Positions 1-9,940 of a stretch of DNA of 64,000 bases are shown here, piece after piece; the stretch's first letter is position 1; each line of letters begins with the position of its first letter. The notes beneath the pieces were generated by a model, which was given only the letters and a program-made list of their open reading frames with translations, ran no database searches and had not been told where the DNA came from. The stretch is from Halioglobus sp. (lineage in GTDB: Bacteria; Pseudomonadota; Gammaproteobacteria; Pseudomonadales; Halieaceae). Where the stretch lies: the NCBI GenBank assembly GCA_013214285.1, contig JABSPW010000005.1:1-64000 (forward strand), given 5' to 3'. Both the position numbers and the translations under genes were made by a program.

Positions 1-1374
1 GTCATCGATATAAGCGATGTCTCCGGATTTCATCCACCGCCCCTCCACAAAGGTGTCGGCATTGGCTTGCGGTTTTTGCCAGTATCCCGGAGTACAGGTA
101 ACACCGTATAGCTGCAATTCTCCCGGTTGGCCAGCAGGCAGCACGGCACCAGCACTATCAACCATGCGCATTTGCATAATGGGCGATACCAGGCCCGACG
201 CGTCCGGTTTCAGATCGTAGATACAGCCGCTCATCGTTCCGCCAACAGCCAAGGTCTCCGTCATGCCATAGCCGGCGGAACGGCTGGGGTTCGCGAATTT
301 TTCCTTGATTAACGCCGGCATGCCCGGTGGAGTCGCCGCACCCGCCCCCGTAACCCGAATCAACGAGCTGGTGTTATAGTCCTCGAAGGCCGGGTTGGCC
401 AACAGATCTTGAACAATGGCCGGCACACTGCTGAGGCTGGTCACCTTTTCCGCCTGTATTAATTTTAGTGCTTCCAGCGGATCCCACTTGTACATCATCA
501 CGACCTTCTGCCCAGTCATGATCGGCAAATGAAATCCGCTGAGCAGTCCGGTGGCATGGAACAGCGGCACGGTTAGTAGGGGCGCCTCGACAGTGGCGCC
601 ACCTTTAAAGTCACGCGCCCCCTCCAGCTCCATCAGCAACATGCCCAGGTACATCATATTAAATACGGACTGACAGACCCCGATGTGTCGATGCGCCACG
701 CCCTTGGGAAAACCGGTACTGCCAGAAGTATAAAGGATCAGACATAAGTCGAGGGCATCCGGTTTCGCTACCTGGTATGTCTGACCACGACCCGCGTCTA
801 AGAACGACTGCCATTCGTAGAGACGATCCCCAGTCGGACAATAGCGATTATCTGGCACCACCACGATATCGATATCCACAGTATCCAACACACTTTCCAG
901 CAAGCGTAGGCGCGGTGCATCGCAAATCAATACTTGACTGTCAGAATCATTAAGCGCAAACGATAGCTCCTCAGTTTTACCCCAACTGTTAATTGGTACG
1001 ACTATCGCTCCAAGCAATGTTGCAGCCGCAAACCCTATAGACCACTCCGGGCTGTTGCGCATCGCTATCGCAACACGATCGCCAGGGCGAATGCCATGCT
1101 GCTGTAGCGCCGCGGCAACGGCGTCTACCTCTTCAAAGAAACGGACATAGCTGTAACGCCTGTCTTCATAAATAATCCACTCAGCATCACCGTGCCCCCG
1201 TGCGTTCTGGATAATCTCAATTGTAGTCTGGGGTGCATGTTTGTATGCAAGGTAGCTATAACCCTCAATTTCTCGGTTCTCCAGTTCGAAAAATCCGCCG
1301 GGGCCGGTAATTTCTTCACGCTTGCGGCGTACCTCCGCCATCGTGATCGCCACAGGGGTATGCTGGTGACTCAT
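1..1374 (-). CDS. Acyl-CoA synthetase / AMP-binding adenylate-forming enzyme (3' end truncated by window edge)
   Basis: Minus-strand open frame from ATG at 1374 runs off the window; contains LILYTSGSTGFPKGV (P-loop of ANL superfamily) and SAGYGMTE motif. Overlaps the SDR stop by 4 nt. Confidence 0.93.
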   Translation of the reverse strand, partial: MSHQHTPVAITMAEVRRKREEITGPGGFFELENREIEGYSYLAYKHAPQTTIEIIQNARGHGDAEWIIYEDRRYSYVRFFEEVDAVAAALQQHGIRPGDRVAIAMRNSPEWSIGFAAATLLGAIVVPINSWGKTEELSFALNDSDSQVLICDAPRLRLLESVLDTVDIDIVVVPDNRYCPTGDRLYEWQSFLDAGRGQTYQVAKPDALDLCLILYTSGSTGFPKGVAHRHIGVCQSVFNMMYLGMLLMELEGARDFKGGATVEAPLLTVPLFHATGLLSGFHLPIMTGQKVVMMYKWDPLEALKLIQAEKVTSLSSVPAIVQDLLANPAFEDYNTSSLIRVTGAGAATPPGMPALIKEKFANPSRSAGYGMTETLAVGGTMSGCIYDLKPDASGLVSPIMQMRMVDSAGAVLPAGQPGELQLYGVTCTPGYWQKPQANADTFVEGRWMKSGDIAYIDD

Positions 1375-2132
1375 GGCCTAACACCTCCATCAATCGTCAT
1401 ACAAGTGCCGGTCGTATAACTGGACGCCCCCGAAGCGAAGTACAGTGCAGCACCCACTACCTCGTCCGGCTCGCCCACACGCTTGAGTGCAACGGGCTCA
1501 ACAATGTACGGTCGAATATCATCGTTCGCTAGCATTGCCGATGCCGCATCAGTATCAAAGGTACCGCAGACGATACAATTTACTCTAACGCCCACAGGCG
1601 CGAACTCCTGGGCAGTGGCAACTGTCAGCGCGTTGAGACCCGCCTTCGCGGCACTATAAACTGTGGTCATCGGCGAGGGCCGATAGGACGCCAATGAACT
1701 GATATTGATAATAGACCCTCCACCACTCTCACCCATTCGGTTTGCCACCAACGCAGTCAGCCGCATCGGCCCCTTCAGATTGACGTCAATAATTTTATCG
1801 AACAGCGCCTCACTGGTCTCCAGCAACGACGGGGCCAGAGGCGACATGCCGGCATTGTTAACCAGCACGTCAATACTTCCACACTGCTCAATCACTCGCT
1901 GCACGACCGTTTCGAGGCCGTCCCATTGCCCCACGTGGCAGGCCACTGCCATAGCGTCCCCTCCCAGGTTTTGTATTATTTTTGCGACCTTCTCACATTC
2001 CTCACGCTTGCGACTGGCTATCACGACCTTGGCGCCGTTGCGACCGAACCCAAGACTCATGGCTTTGCCCAACCCTCGGCTACCACCGGTGACCATCACT
2101 ACCTTACCGGCTACATCAAACATGTCCGTCAT
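1371..2132 (-). CDS. SDR family oxidoreductase
   Basis: TGGSRGLGKA Rossmann motif, NNAG, YSAAKAG catalytic YxxxK. Confidence 0.95.
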   Translation of the reverse strand: MTDMFDVAGKVVMVTGGSRGLGKAMSLGFGRNGAKVVIASRKREECEKVAKIIQNLGGDAMAVACHVGQWDGLETVVQRVIEQCGSIDVLVNNAGMSPLAPSLLETSEALFDKIIDVNLKGPMRLTALVANRMGESGGGSIINISSLASYRPSPMTTVYSAAKAGLNALTVATAQEFAPVGVRVNCIVCGTFDTDAASAMLANDDIRPYIVEPVALKRVGEPDEVVGAALYFASGASSYTTGTCMTIDGGVRP

Positions 2133-2142
2133 CTAAAGATCC

Positions 2143-3165
2143 TTATCGTGCGAAGCGCTGTGCCCGCGCCATCAGCTGATCCACCACAAAACCAAAAAAT
2201 TCGTGATTGGGATTATTGGATTGCCCACTGAGAAATTTAGCGTAGGAGCCTTCCAGCACGATGGCCAATTTCCACGCTGCGAAAGCCTGATACCACTGGA
2301 AAGCATCCAGGTCGCGACCAGTTTGCTCGGCGTAGCGTTGCACCAGTGCCTCAGGCGCCTGGCAGTAGCGCTCGTCCATACCACCTGGATTGCCTGGAGC
2401 GGCGATGGCAATCAGGTTTGTCTGCTCCGGCCAGAAGATCATACACCAGGCCAGATCGATTAGCGGGTCGCCTACCGTCGTCATCTCGAAGTCCACCAAA
2501 GTCAGAATTCGCGGTGGTAGCGTTTTGCTGTAAAGGGCATTATCGATCTTATAGTCTCCATGCATAACGGACAAATCACCCGAGGCTGGTCGATTGTCAT
2601 CTAACCAATGTGCCACCTCGTCAACCCCCGGCAGGTCACGGGTGCGGTAGGTTTCCAGTTGCATGGCCCAACGATCCACCTGACGTTCCAGAAAGCGCTC
2701 GGGCCTCGCCATAGCCTCTATCGCGGTGCCACGCCAGTTAAACGCGTGCAGTTCTACTAACGCGTCGATCATCTCCTCACCGAGGGTGGTCTGACTTTCG
2801 GGACTTGCCGCGTAATGATCCGGCAGTTTGCGCCGGATCACCTCACCCTCGACATAGCGCATGATAAAAAATGGGGCACCAATTACAGTGTCATCATCGC
2901 AGGACACCAGCAATTCAGGCACACGGACACTGCCGTCGGAGAGCGCCTCAATCACACGGAATTCACGCACCACATTGTGGGCGGTATCCGAAACTGCTGT
3001 CAGCGGCGCGCGACGAATCACAAAAAGCTCATCAGACTGTGCAAGCGTAAACATTTCACAAGAACCACCGCCACGCAGAGGCTTTATAACAATGTCACCG
3101 CAGCGCCCTGTCTGATCAGCCAACCAATTCGCAAAGCTTGCGACGTCAAAAACCGTCTGCTTCAT
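2143..3165 (-). CDS. Phosphotransferase family protein (APH-like, of the acyl-CoA dehydrogenase-associated type)
   Basis: VMHGDYKIDNALY and LVDFEMTTVGDPLIDLAW motifs; directly followed by acyl-CoA dehydrogenase. Confidence 0.9.
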   Translation of the reverse strand: MKQTVFDVASFANWLADQTGRCGDIVIKPLRGGGSCEMFTLAQSDELFVIRRAPLTAVSDTAHNVVREFRVIEALSDGSVRVPELLVSCDDDTVIGAPFFIMRYVEGEVIRRKLPDHYAASPESQTTLGEEMIDALVELHAFNWRGTAIEAMARPERFLERQVDRWAMQLETYRTRDLPGVDEVAHWLDDNRPASGDLSVMHGDYKIDNALYSKTLPPRILTLVDFEMTTVGDPLIDLAWCMIFWPEQTNLIAIAAPGNPGGMDERYCQAPEALVQRYAEQTGRDLDAFQWYQAFAAWKLAIVLEGSYAKFLSGQSNNPNHEFFGFVVDQLMARAQRFAR

Positions 3166-4451
3166 CCGCGAGCATGCAACAAATGGGCGAAGCGTTTCAG
3201 CGACGCCTCGCGGCGTGTCGGGATATGCTCGCTGGGCCAGCCTTCCACACCTTCATAGCGCTTGAGCTCTTCACGGGCAATCGTCACCGTATGCACCTCA
3301 TTGGCGCCATCCACCAGCGGCGCCATACGGGCAGACCGGTACATGGATTCCAGGGGCATGTCACAGCTGTAGCCAAGCGAACCATGCACCTGCAGCGCAC
3401 GGTCAATCACGTTATATAAAACCTTCGCGTTGTTCACCTTGACCATGGCGATATCCGAACGGGCGGCATGGTGGCCTAGCCTATCCATTGTCCAGGCGGC
3501 TCGCAGGGTCAACAGTTTGGCCATTTCCAATTCCATACGAGAATCGGCGATGTACGCCTGAATCATCTGATGTTTGGCGTAACCTTTGCCAAATGACATG
3601 CGGGATTGGGTCCGCTCACAGAGCATATCGAAGGCGCGCTCTGCTTCGCCCAGCCAACGTGTGGCATGGTGAATGCGGCCCGGACCCAGTCGCACCTGAG
3701 ATAGAATAAATCCGCCGCCACGCTCGCCGATTAAATTGTCCTTCGGCACGCGGACATTGTCCAAAATGATCTCCGCATGGTTCCCATTGGCACCAAACTC
3801 CGAATAGGGGTGGTGCATAGTGGGAATATCCCGAAAGACATCCATACCCGGCGCGCCTTTCTCCACGATGATCATGGAGCACCGCTTGTAGACGTGGGCA
3901 TCCGGGTCAGTAACTACCATGAAGATAATAAAATCGGCCCGCGACGCATTGGTAATCATCCATTTGCGCCCGTTGATAACCCATTCATCGCCATCGAGCA
4001 CTGCACTGGTCTCGATTTGGGTCGGGTCGGTGGAGGAGACAAACGGTTCGGTAATGGCAAAAGCGCTGCGTAACTCACCGCGCAGATTGGGCCACAACCA
4101 CTTTTCCTTTTGCGCTTCAGTCCCGCCTTCCGCGATGAGCTCGGAGTTGCCTGAATCCGGGGCCATATTGCCGAAGATTTCCTGGGCATAGATGCACCGA
4201 CCAATGATCATGTTCATCTGTGCCAAGGGTAACTGGCCCATACCCTGCCCACCCAGCGCATGCTCCAGATGACAGGCCCACAGACCCTGATCCTTCACTT
4301 GCTGCTTCAGGGGTTCTTGCACGGCAGTCCATTGCGCTTCCGTAAAGTCTCCCATGATCGGTTCCAGAGGAATCAATTCCTCTTCAACGAACCGACGAAC
4401 CCAATCCAACTTGTCCTGGAAGGCAGGATCCGTTTCAAAGTCCCATGCCAT
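3162..4451 (-). CDS. Acyl-CoA dehydrogenase family protein
   Basis: AFAITEP, WVINGRKWMITNA, VHGSLGYSCDMPLESMYRSAR motifs; overlaps the upstream kinase ORF by 4 nt. Confidence 0.95.
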   Translation of the reverse strand: MAWDFETDPAFQDKLDWVRRFVEEELIPLEPIMGDFTEAQWTAVQEPLKQQVKDQGLWACHLEHALGGQGMGQLPLAQMNMIIGRCIYAQEIFGNMAPDSGNSELIAEGGTEAQKEKWLWPNLRGELRSAFAITEPFVSSTDPTQIETSAVLDGDEWVINGRKWMITNASRADFIIFMVVTDPDAHVYKRCSMIIVEKGAPGMDVFRDIPTMHHPYSEFGANGNHAEIILDNVRVPKDNLIGERGGGFILSQVRLGPGRIHHATRWLGEAERAFDMLCERTQSRMSFGKGYAKHQMIQAYIADSRMELEMAKLLTLRAAWTMDRLGHHAARSDIAMVKVNNAKVLYNVIDRALQVHGSLGYSCDMPLESMYRSARMAPLVDGANEVHTVTIAREELKRYEGVEGWPSEHIPTRREASLKRFAHLLHARG

Positions 4452-4763
4452 ACTCCCTTGCTCCTCTAATACCTAATCAATGAACGCCCTGATTCTCCAC
4501 AAGGACCCTCGGTCGCCGCGCTGACCGGTCGCTGGGACGGTTCTGTGGCTGGGACACTTCCAATCCCACGAAGGCCGCATAACGGATGCTGTGCCCACGC
4601 GCAGGGATCTTGTAGGTTGGTGCATAGTAGAATGCCAGCCACCGATAGTCGAACTTAGTATTACGTTCGATCTCACTCCCAAAGCGTGCACGCCGCATTG
4701 CCCGGTGACCCCGGCGCGGAATTACTTCATCATAGGTGCAGAAGAAAACCGGGGAACGCGCGC

Positions 4764-6065
4764 ATGCAAGACAAGAATACGACGGACCGCACCGAGAATC
4801 ACCCCGGTTCCTCGCCCGCCTATGCCAACTATGTATTGGGTGTACTGTTCATCGTCTACGTCTTTAATTTCATTGACCGTCAGGTGCTGTCAGTGTTTAT
4901 TGGCCCCATCAAGGAGGAGTTCGGTGCCAGCGACACCCAGATGGGGCTACTGGCCGGATTTGCGTTCGCCCTGCTATACACCTTTGCCGGTATTCCAATC
5001 GCGCGTCTGGCGGACCGCAGCAACCGCCGCAATATCATCGCCATCGGCCTGGCAGTCTGGAGCGCCATGACCGTTGCCTGCGGCTTGGCGCGCAGTTTTG
5101 TGCACTTGGCCAGCGCACGCGTACTGGTTGGTATTGGCGAAGCGGCAGGCTCGCCACCCTCCCACTCACTGATCGCGGATTACTTCGCCTTGGACCGTCG
5201 GGCGACCGCGCTAGCTATCTATACCAGCGGCGCCTTTGTTGGCTCAGCGCTGGCCTACCTTGGCGGCGGCTATCTGCGCGAGTATTTTGACTGGCGCACC
5301 GCTTTTATCGTGGTCGGCGCACCCGGCCTGCTCATCGCCCTATTGGTTCGATTCACAGTACGCGAGCCCCTGCGCGGCATCTCGGAAAGCCGCGCCGCCA
5401 CGGAGGCAAACAGCACTTTCGGCGAGACTCTCAAATACCTCGTTCGCAGCCGCGCCTGGGTGCTCATGATGACAGGTTTCTCCCTAATATCGATTACCAG
5501 TTACGCTATCCTCATGTGGGGCTACGAATTCTACGGGCGCATCCACGCGCTCAGCCCGATCACCATCGGCAACTGGATGGGTGTGATCGTCGGCGTTGGG
5601 GGCAGCGCGGGCACGGTGCTGGGCGGCCGCTTGATGGACACACTGGGCAAGGCGCGCGCATCCCGCGGTCTGCGCGTCACCGTACTGGTTACCATGTGCG
5701 GATTTCCGCTAGGCGTCTATGCCCTGCTAGCGGAATCCACCGCGCACTCCCTGTGGTGCCTTGGACCCTTCTACCTGTTGCTCAACGTCTACCTTGCCGC
5801 CATGTACAGTAACAACCAGAACCTCGCGCGCCTGGAAATGCGTGCGACGGCGGCCGCCATCATGCTATTTATCGTCAACATTGTGGGCGCTGGCGCGGGC
5901 CCACTGATCGTCGGTGCCTTGAGCGATTTTTTCGCCCCGGAGCACGGGGTGAACTCCATTCGCTACGCCCTTGTTTGCAGCGTGATATTGGGTGCGCTGG
6001 GCTCAGCCATCATCCTGCTTGCTGGTGATACCCTGGATGCCGACCTGAAGCGAGCACATGCTTAG
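4764..6065 (+). CDS. MFS transporter (spinster-like)
   Basis: ORF 4686-6065; ATG at 4764 (MQDKNTTDRT...) precedes the first TM helix; FNFIDRQVLSVFIGPIKEEFGASDTQMGLLAGFAFALLYTFAGIPIARLADR is typical of spinster-type MFS. Confidence 0.85.
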   Translation: MQDKNTTDRTENHPGSSPAYANYVLGVLFIVYVFNFIDRQVLSVFIGPIKEEFGASDTQMGLLAGFAFALLYTFAGIPIARLADRSNRRNIIAIGLAVWSAMTVACGLARSFVHLASARVLVGIGEAAGSPPSHSLIADYFALDRRATALAIYTSGAFVGSALAYLGGGYLREYFDWRTAFIVVGAPGLLIALLVRFTVREPLRGISESRAATEANSTFGETLKYLVRSRAWVLMMTGFSLISITSYAILMWGYEFYGRIHALSPITIGNWMGVIVGVGGSAGTVLGGRLMDTLGKARASRGLRVTVLVTMCGFPLGVYALLAESTAHSLWCLGPFYLLLNVYLAAMYSNNQNLARLEMRATAAAIMLFIVNIVGAGAGPLIVGALSDFFAPEHGVNSIRYALVCSVILGALGSAIILLAGDTLDADLKRAHA

Positions 6066-6181
6066 CCCGGCGCATCTGTCCACGCTTCAGTATACCCCTC
6101 TGAACCCAGCCCTTTGACAGGCATAGCGCTTATGAGACATAACATGCACAGCATCTCCAGACCCAGGATTGACCAGAACCC

Positions 6182-7399
6182 GTGAGTGAATACCTCGACA
6201 GAGCCTTCTCTCCCGCCACACTCGGCAAACTGCCCCTGAAAAATCGTATCCTCAAGGCGGCTACCTATGAAGGCAAAACGCCGGATGGTGTGCCCGGCGA
6301 TCTGCTGCTTGACTTCCACAAGGGCATTGTTGCCGGTGGCACCGCCATGACCACTATCGGTTACTGCACGACGGAAGCGGACGGTCGCATCAACGATCAG
6401 ATGTTGTGGATTGATGAGGTTCACCGGCCGCAGTTGACCCGGCTCACCCGTGAGTTAAAAAAGGTAGATCCTGCGGTACGCATCTCCGGACAGATGGCCC
6501 ACTGCGGGAACTTTTCCAAAAACCGCAAACTACAGCGTCTGCAACGTCCACTCGGCCCCTCCCGGCAGATCAACATGATTGGCCTGCCCTCGGGTATGCC
6601 CTTTGCGGGTGCGATGACGGTGAAGGACATCGACTATTTGGTAAAAACGTACCATGACGCGGCCAAACTGATGCGAGAGGTAGGTTTCGAGGCAATCGAG
6701 ATTCACTTCAGTCACGGCTACGGTCTATCGCAATTCATCAGCCCGAGAACCAATCATCGCACCGACGCCTACGGCGGCAGTCTCGCCAACCGCATGCGTC
6801 TGCCACTGCGGGCACTGGCGGCCGTGCGCGACGCCGTGGGTGCCGATTTTCCGATCCTAGGCAAGATGGGCATGACTGATGGGATCAAGGGCGGACTAGG
6901 TTTTGACGAAGCGCAACAGGTGGCGGTGATGCTGGACAGCGCTGGCATTGATGCGTTGATCTGCTCTGCGGGGACCAGTAGCTTTAACCCGATGCTGTAC
7001 TTTCGCGGTGCAACACTGGACAAAGGCATGATCGAGGTGGAGAAAAACCCCATCACCCGACTGGGACTGAAGATGATGGGGCCGAAGCTGTTCCGTCATT
7101 ACCCCTATGAAGAGCTTTACTTTTTAGAGGACGCCAAGAGAGTGCGCGACCAGGTCACCTGCCAAATGGTCTACATCGGCGGCTGTACCGAGCTTGACAG
7201 CTTGGAAGCCGTGATGCGGGAGGGGTTCGATTTCGTCCAGCTGGGACGTCCGCTGATAAAGGACCCGAACTATGTGCACAACGCGATGGCCGATCCTAAC
7301 TACCGCAACGGCTGCTCCCACTGTAACCGCTGCGCCACCTTGATCGAAGCGCCAGGGGGCATTCACTGCGTGGAAAACGAGGGTTCTGCGGCATCGTAG
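6182..7399 (+). CDS. NADH:flavin oxidoreductase (Old Yellow Enzyme family)
   Basis: TIM-barrel FMN enzyme motifs: IEIHFSHGYGLSQFISPRTNHRTDAYGGSLANRMRLPL, VQLGRPLIKDP, CSHCNRC. GTG/near start at 6182. Confidence 0.92.
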   Translation: MSEYLDRAFSPATLGKLPLKNRILKAATYEGKTPDGVPGDLLLDFHKGIVAGGTAMTTIGYCTTEADGRINDQMLWIDEVHRPQLTRLTRELKKVDPAVRISGQMAHCGNFSKNRKLQRLQRPLGPSRQINMIGLPSGMPFAGAMTVKDIDYLVKTYHDAAKLMREVGFEAIEIHFSHGYGLSQFISPRTNHRTDAYGGSLANRMRLPLRALAAVRDAVGADFPILGKMGMTDGIKGGLGFDEAQQVAVMLDSAGIDALICSAGTSSFNPMLYFRGATLDKGMIEVEKNPITRLGLKMMGPKLFRHYPYEELYFLEDAKRVRDQVTCQMVYIGGCTELDSLEAVMREGFDFVQLGRPLIKDPNYVHNAMADPNYRNGCSHCNRCATLIEAPGGIHCVENEGSAAS

Positions 7400-7549
7400 C
7401 CAGTCGCCAAAATGCCGTATGGCCGACGCGAATTGCATACCAGACTGCGCTGGCACGCTAAAGCAAACCGATGACACGCCGCGGGTCCACTGCCCAGACT
7501 GCGCGCTTCCGCCACCGTAACCCTTGACACATCACCCGACGACCGACCG

Positions 7550-9799
7550 CTAGAACTCGTAAGCCACAGATACAATGTAGCTAAGCGGCGTTGCCGTGCC
7601 CACCCGAGCTGCCGCAAAGGTATCCGTAGGAACCAGGGCTTGCGCCTGCTGGTACTCCTCGTCTAACAAATTCTTGACATTGAACTGCAATTTCCAGGCA
7701 TTCCACTTGTAGTAGGCGGCCAGGTCAACCTGCGTCCAGCTACCGTATTCACCGCGGTTCTCCGCGCTGATATACACCTCGCCCTGATAAAAAACACCGC
7801 CCCCGGCCCCCACAAACCCTGGACCCAGGGAAAATTCGTAGAGACTGAACACGTTGAAACTGTGATCGGCAATCCCTGGTAGCGTATTACCCTTCCGGAA
7901 GATCGCATCGTTATTACTCGTCCCGCCATTGGTAATCTCATTATTAATATAGGAGTAGCCCGCCTGGACACGCCAAAACTCATTGATGAATCCGACTGCC
8001 TCCAGCTCCAGACCCCTGCTTTCAATCGCGCCCAGGTTGTCATAAAACTGTTCCGCTATCGGCGCATCGGGATTCACGATAAAAATCAGATCCTCATTTT
8101 CCACCCGATACAGTGTGGCCGTCATCAGCAACTGCTGATCAAAAATCTCCCATTTCGCTCCCAACTCCCAGGTCGTCGATGTCTCCGGGTCTACGGGACT
8201 ATTATTTTCATTCAGGCGCCCGGCTGAATTGGTGAAACCCTGCGCGTAACTGCCGTAGAAAGATAGATTTGGGAAAGCGTTATAGACGACGCCGGTTCGC
8301 ACACTGACGTTGTCGTCATCAAAGTCGTTCAACTTATCCTCATAGACAGAGTAGCGTCCTCCAATCAGCCAGGCCCAATGCGCGTCAAAGGTAATGTAGT
8401 CGAGCACGTTGATACCGGATTCGTTGTAGTCCTGGCTTGTCGACTGACCCCGCTCACTCAGGCCGAACAAAATATCGTTACCGATACGTACCGTCTCCTG
8501 CCCTGGCTTGACGGGATCCATGTCTGGCGTGAAATAGTCCCCTGTTGCAAGGTTGAATCGGACCAGCCGATCCCCCACAAAGCTAGTCGCGGTCGTATCG
8601 AAATCCTCGTAAGACGCCGATGTCAGAATTTTGTGCTGAAAATCCATCGGGTCGCTGATATCGATGATACTCTGCAATTTGTAGCGATGCGTGTTTCCCT
8701 CACCCCTTGATTTACGCGGTTGGATCGCGGCCTGATCCGCCTCTGGCGTGCCCGCTGCACCCAAGAAAGCCAAATCAGGCCATATCGGTCTCGACGAGGC
8801 GTCAAAATTCTTCTTGTCATTTTTGGTGCGGCTGAAATTGGCAGAAAGCTGCCAAGCTTCCATGACCTGGTAGTCGGCCACGACATACATCCTATGAGAC
8901 GTCGCGTGCGTGTCGCTGTTCCAGTCCGGAATACCGAAGAAGAGCGCCGGCTTCAACCTGTTTGAATATCGATAACCCTCAACGTTATTGCCATCGAGCA
9001 CTTGACCGCGGTCCTGTGTATATTCGTCATCAATGTACTCGTAACCCGAAACGATCTTGAGGTCCCCCACGGGCATGAATGCCAGGGTCGGATTAAGAAG
9101 CAATCGCTTGCGCTCTACTTCCTTCCTGAAACTATCGGAATCTTCGTAGGCTGCCACCAACCGGTAAGCAAACAGGTCGTTTGAGAGCAGTGCACCGGTG
9201 GTATCAAGTTCAACCTTTTTGTAGGCATCACTACCGTAGAGCAGCTCGACCGATGAAGTTCTCTCTAACTGCGGCCGCTTGGTAATGTAATTGATGATAC
9301 CGCCGGGCTTACCTTCTCCATACAGCAAGGCGGAGGAGCCCTTCAGCACCTCGATCCGATCGATGTTGGCACTTTCTGTAGAGGGAATGTTCGAGGCGTT
9401 CAAGGGATTGTTGATACGGGCGCCATCCTTGTAGATCGATTGGGACGCATCGAAACCCCGAATCGAAAACTTTTCCTCACCCCCGTTGCCCGTCTTGAAC
9501 TTGTTCACACCCGCGACATTACGCAGGGCGTCGTCCACGTTATTAACCTGCTGGTCCTTCAGCAAATCCTCGGTGATAACACTGATGGCAGCGGGCGTCT
9601 CTATCAGTTTCAGGTCAAAGCCCAATGCCGAGCGGGCTGAGTCCAGTCGGTATTCCCGCTGGTGGGCCGTCACGACCACCTCTTCCAGCACAGACTTTTC
9701 CCCACCCTCAGATTGCCCCCAAGCACCGGGCGACTGCCCAGCCCAAAAAAACAGTGCAGAGGCCAGCACTTGCCGACCCTGTCGTGTCAGGGAAATCAT
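7550..9799 (-). CDS. TonB-dependent siderophore receptor
   Basis: Plug domain (VNNVDDALRNVAGVNKFKTGNGGEEKFSIRGFDASQSIYKDGAR, RIEVLKGSSALLYGEGKPGGIINYITKRP) and C-terminal aromatic beta strand (SYIVSVAYEF). Confidence 0.95.
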   Translation of the reverse strand: MISLTRQGRQVLASALFFWAGQSPGAWGQSEGGEKSVLEEVVVTAHQREYRLDSARSALGFDLKLIETPAAISVITEDLLKDQQVNNVDDALRNVAGVNKFKTGNGGEEKFSIRGFDASQSIYKDGARINNPLNASNIPSTESANIDRIEVLKGSSALLYGEGKPGGIINYITKRPQLERTSSVELLYGSDAYKKVELDTTGALLSNDLFAYRLVAAYEDSDSFRKEVERKRLLLNPTLAFMPVGDLKIVSGYEYIDDEYTQDRGQVLDGNNVEGYRYSNRLKPALFFGIPDWNSDTHATSHRMYVVADYQVMEAWQLSANFSRTKNDKKNFDASSRPIWPDLAFLGAAGTPEADQAAIQPRKSRGEGNTHRYKLQSIIDISDPMDFQHKILTSASYEDFDTTATSFVGDRLVRFNLATGDYFTPDMDPVKPGQETVRIGNDILFGLSERGQSTSQDYNESGINVLDYITFDAHWAWLIGGRYSVYEDKLNDFDDDNVSVRTGVVYNAFPNLSFYGSYAQGFTNSAGRLNENNSPVDPETSTTWELGAKWEIFDQQLLMTATLYRVENEDLIFIVNPDAPIAEQFYDNLGAIESRGLELEAVGFINEFWRVQAGYSYINNEITNGGTSNNDAIFRKGNTLPGIADHSFNVFSLYEFSLGPGFVGAGGGVFYQGEVYISAENRGEYGSWTQVDLAAYYKWNAWKLQFNVKNLLDEEYQQAQALVPTDTFAAARVGTATPLSYIVSVAYEF

Positions 9800-9870
9800 A
9801 GCTTACCTATTTGACGTCGCCGGGTGCGATAGCGATTGTCCGGCTATTCACTTTTCGTCCAGACTCTATC

Positions 9871-9889
9871 GTAAATGAGAATCATTTAC
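9871..9889. promoter_or_regulatory. Fur-box-like palindrome
   Basis: GTAAATGA-GAA-TCATTTAC, perfect 8-3-8 inverted repeat, 72 bp upstream of the siderophore receptor start. Confidence 0.8.
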
Positions 9890-9940
9890 AACAAACGCCG
9901 CTGACGGCATTCAGCCCCCGACGCATTCAGTTGCCGTTGG

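Noticed and set aside
1705-2136. Long plus-strand ORF antisense to the SDR gene (and many similar antisense ORFs across the window)
   Set aside because: High-GC antisense open frames opposite well-supported genes; no recognisable motifs.
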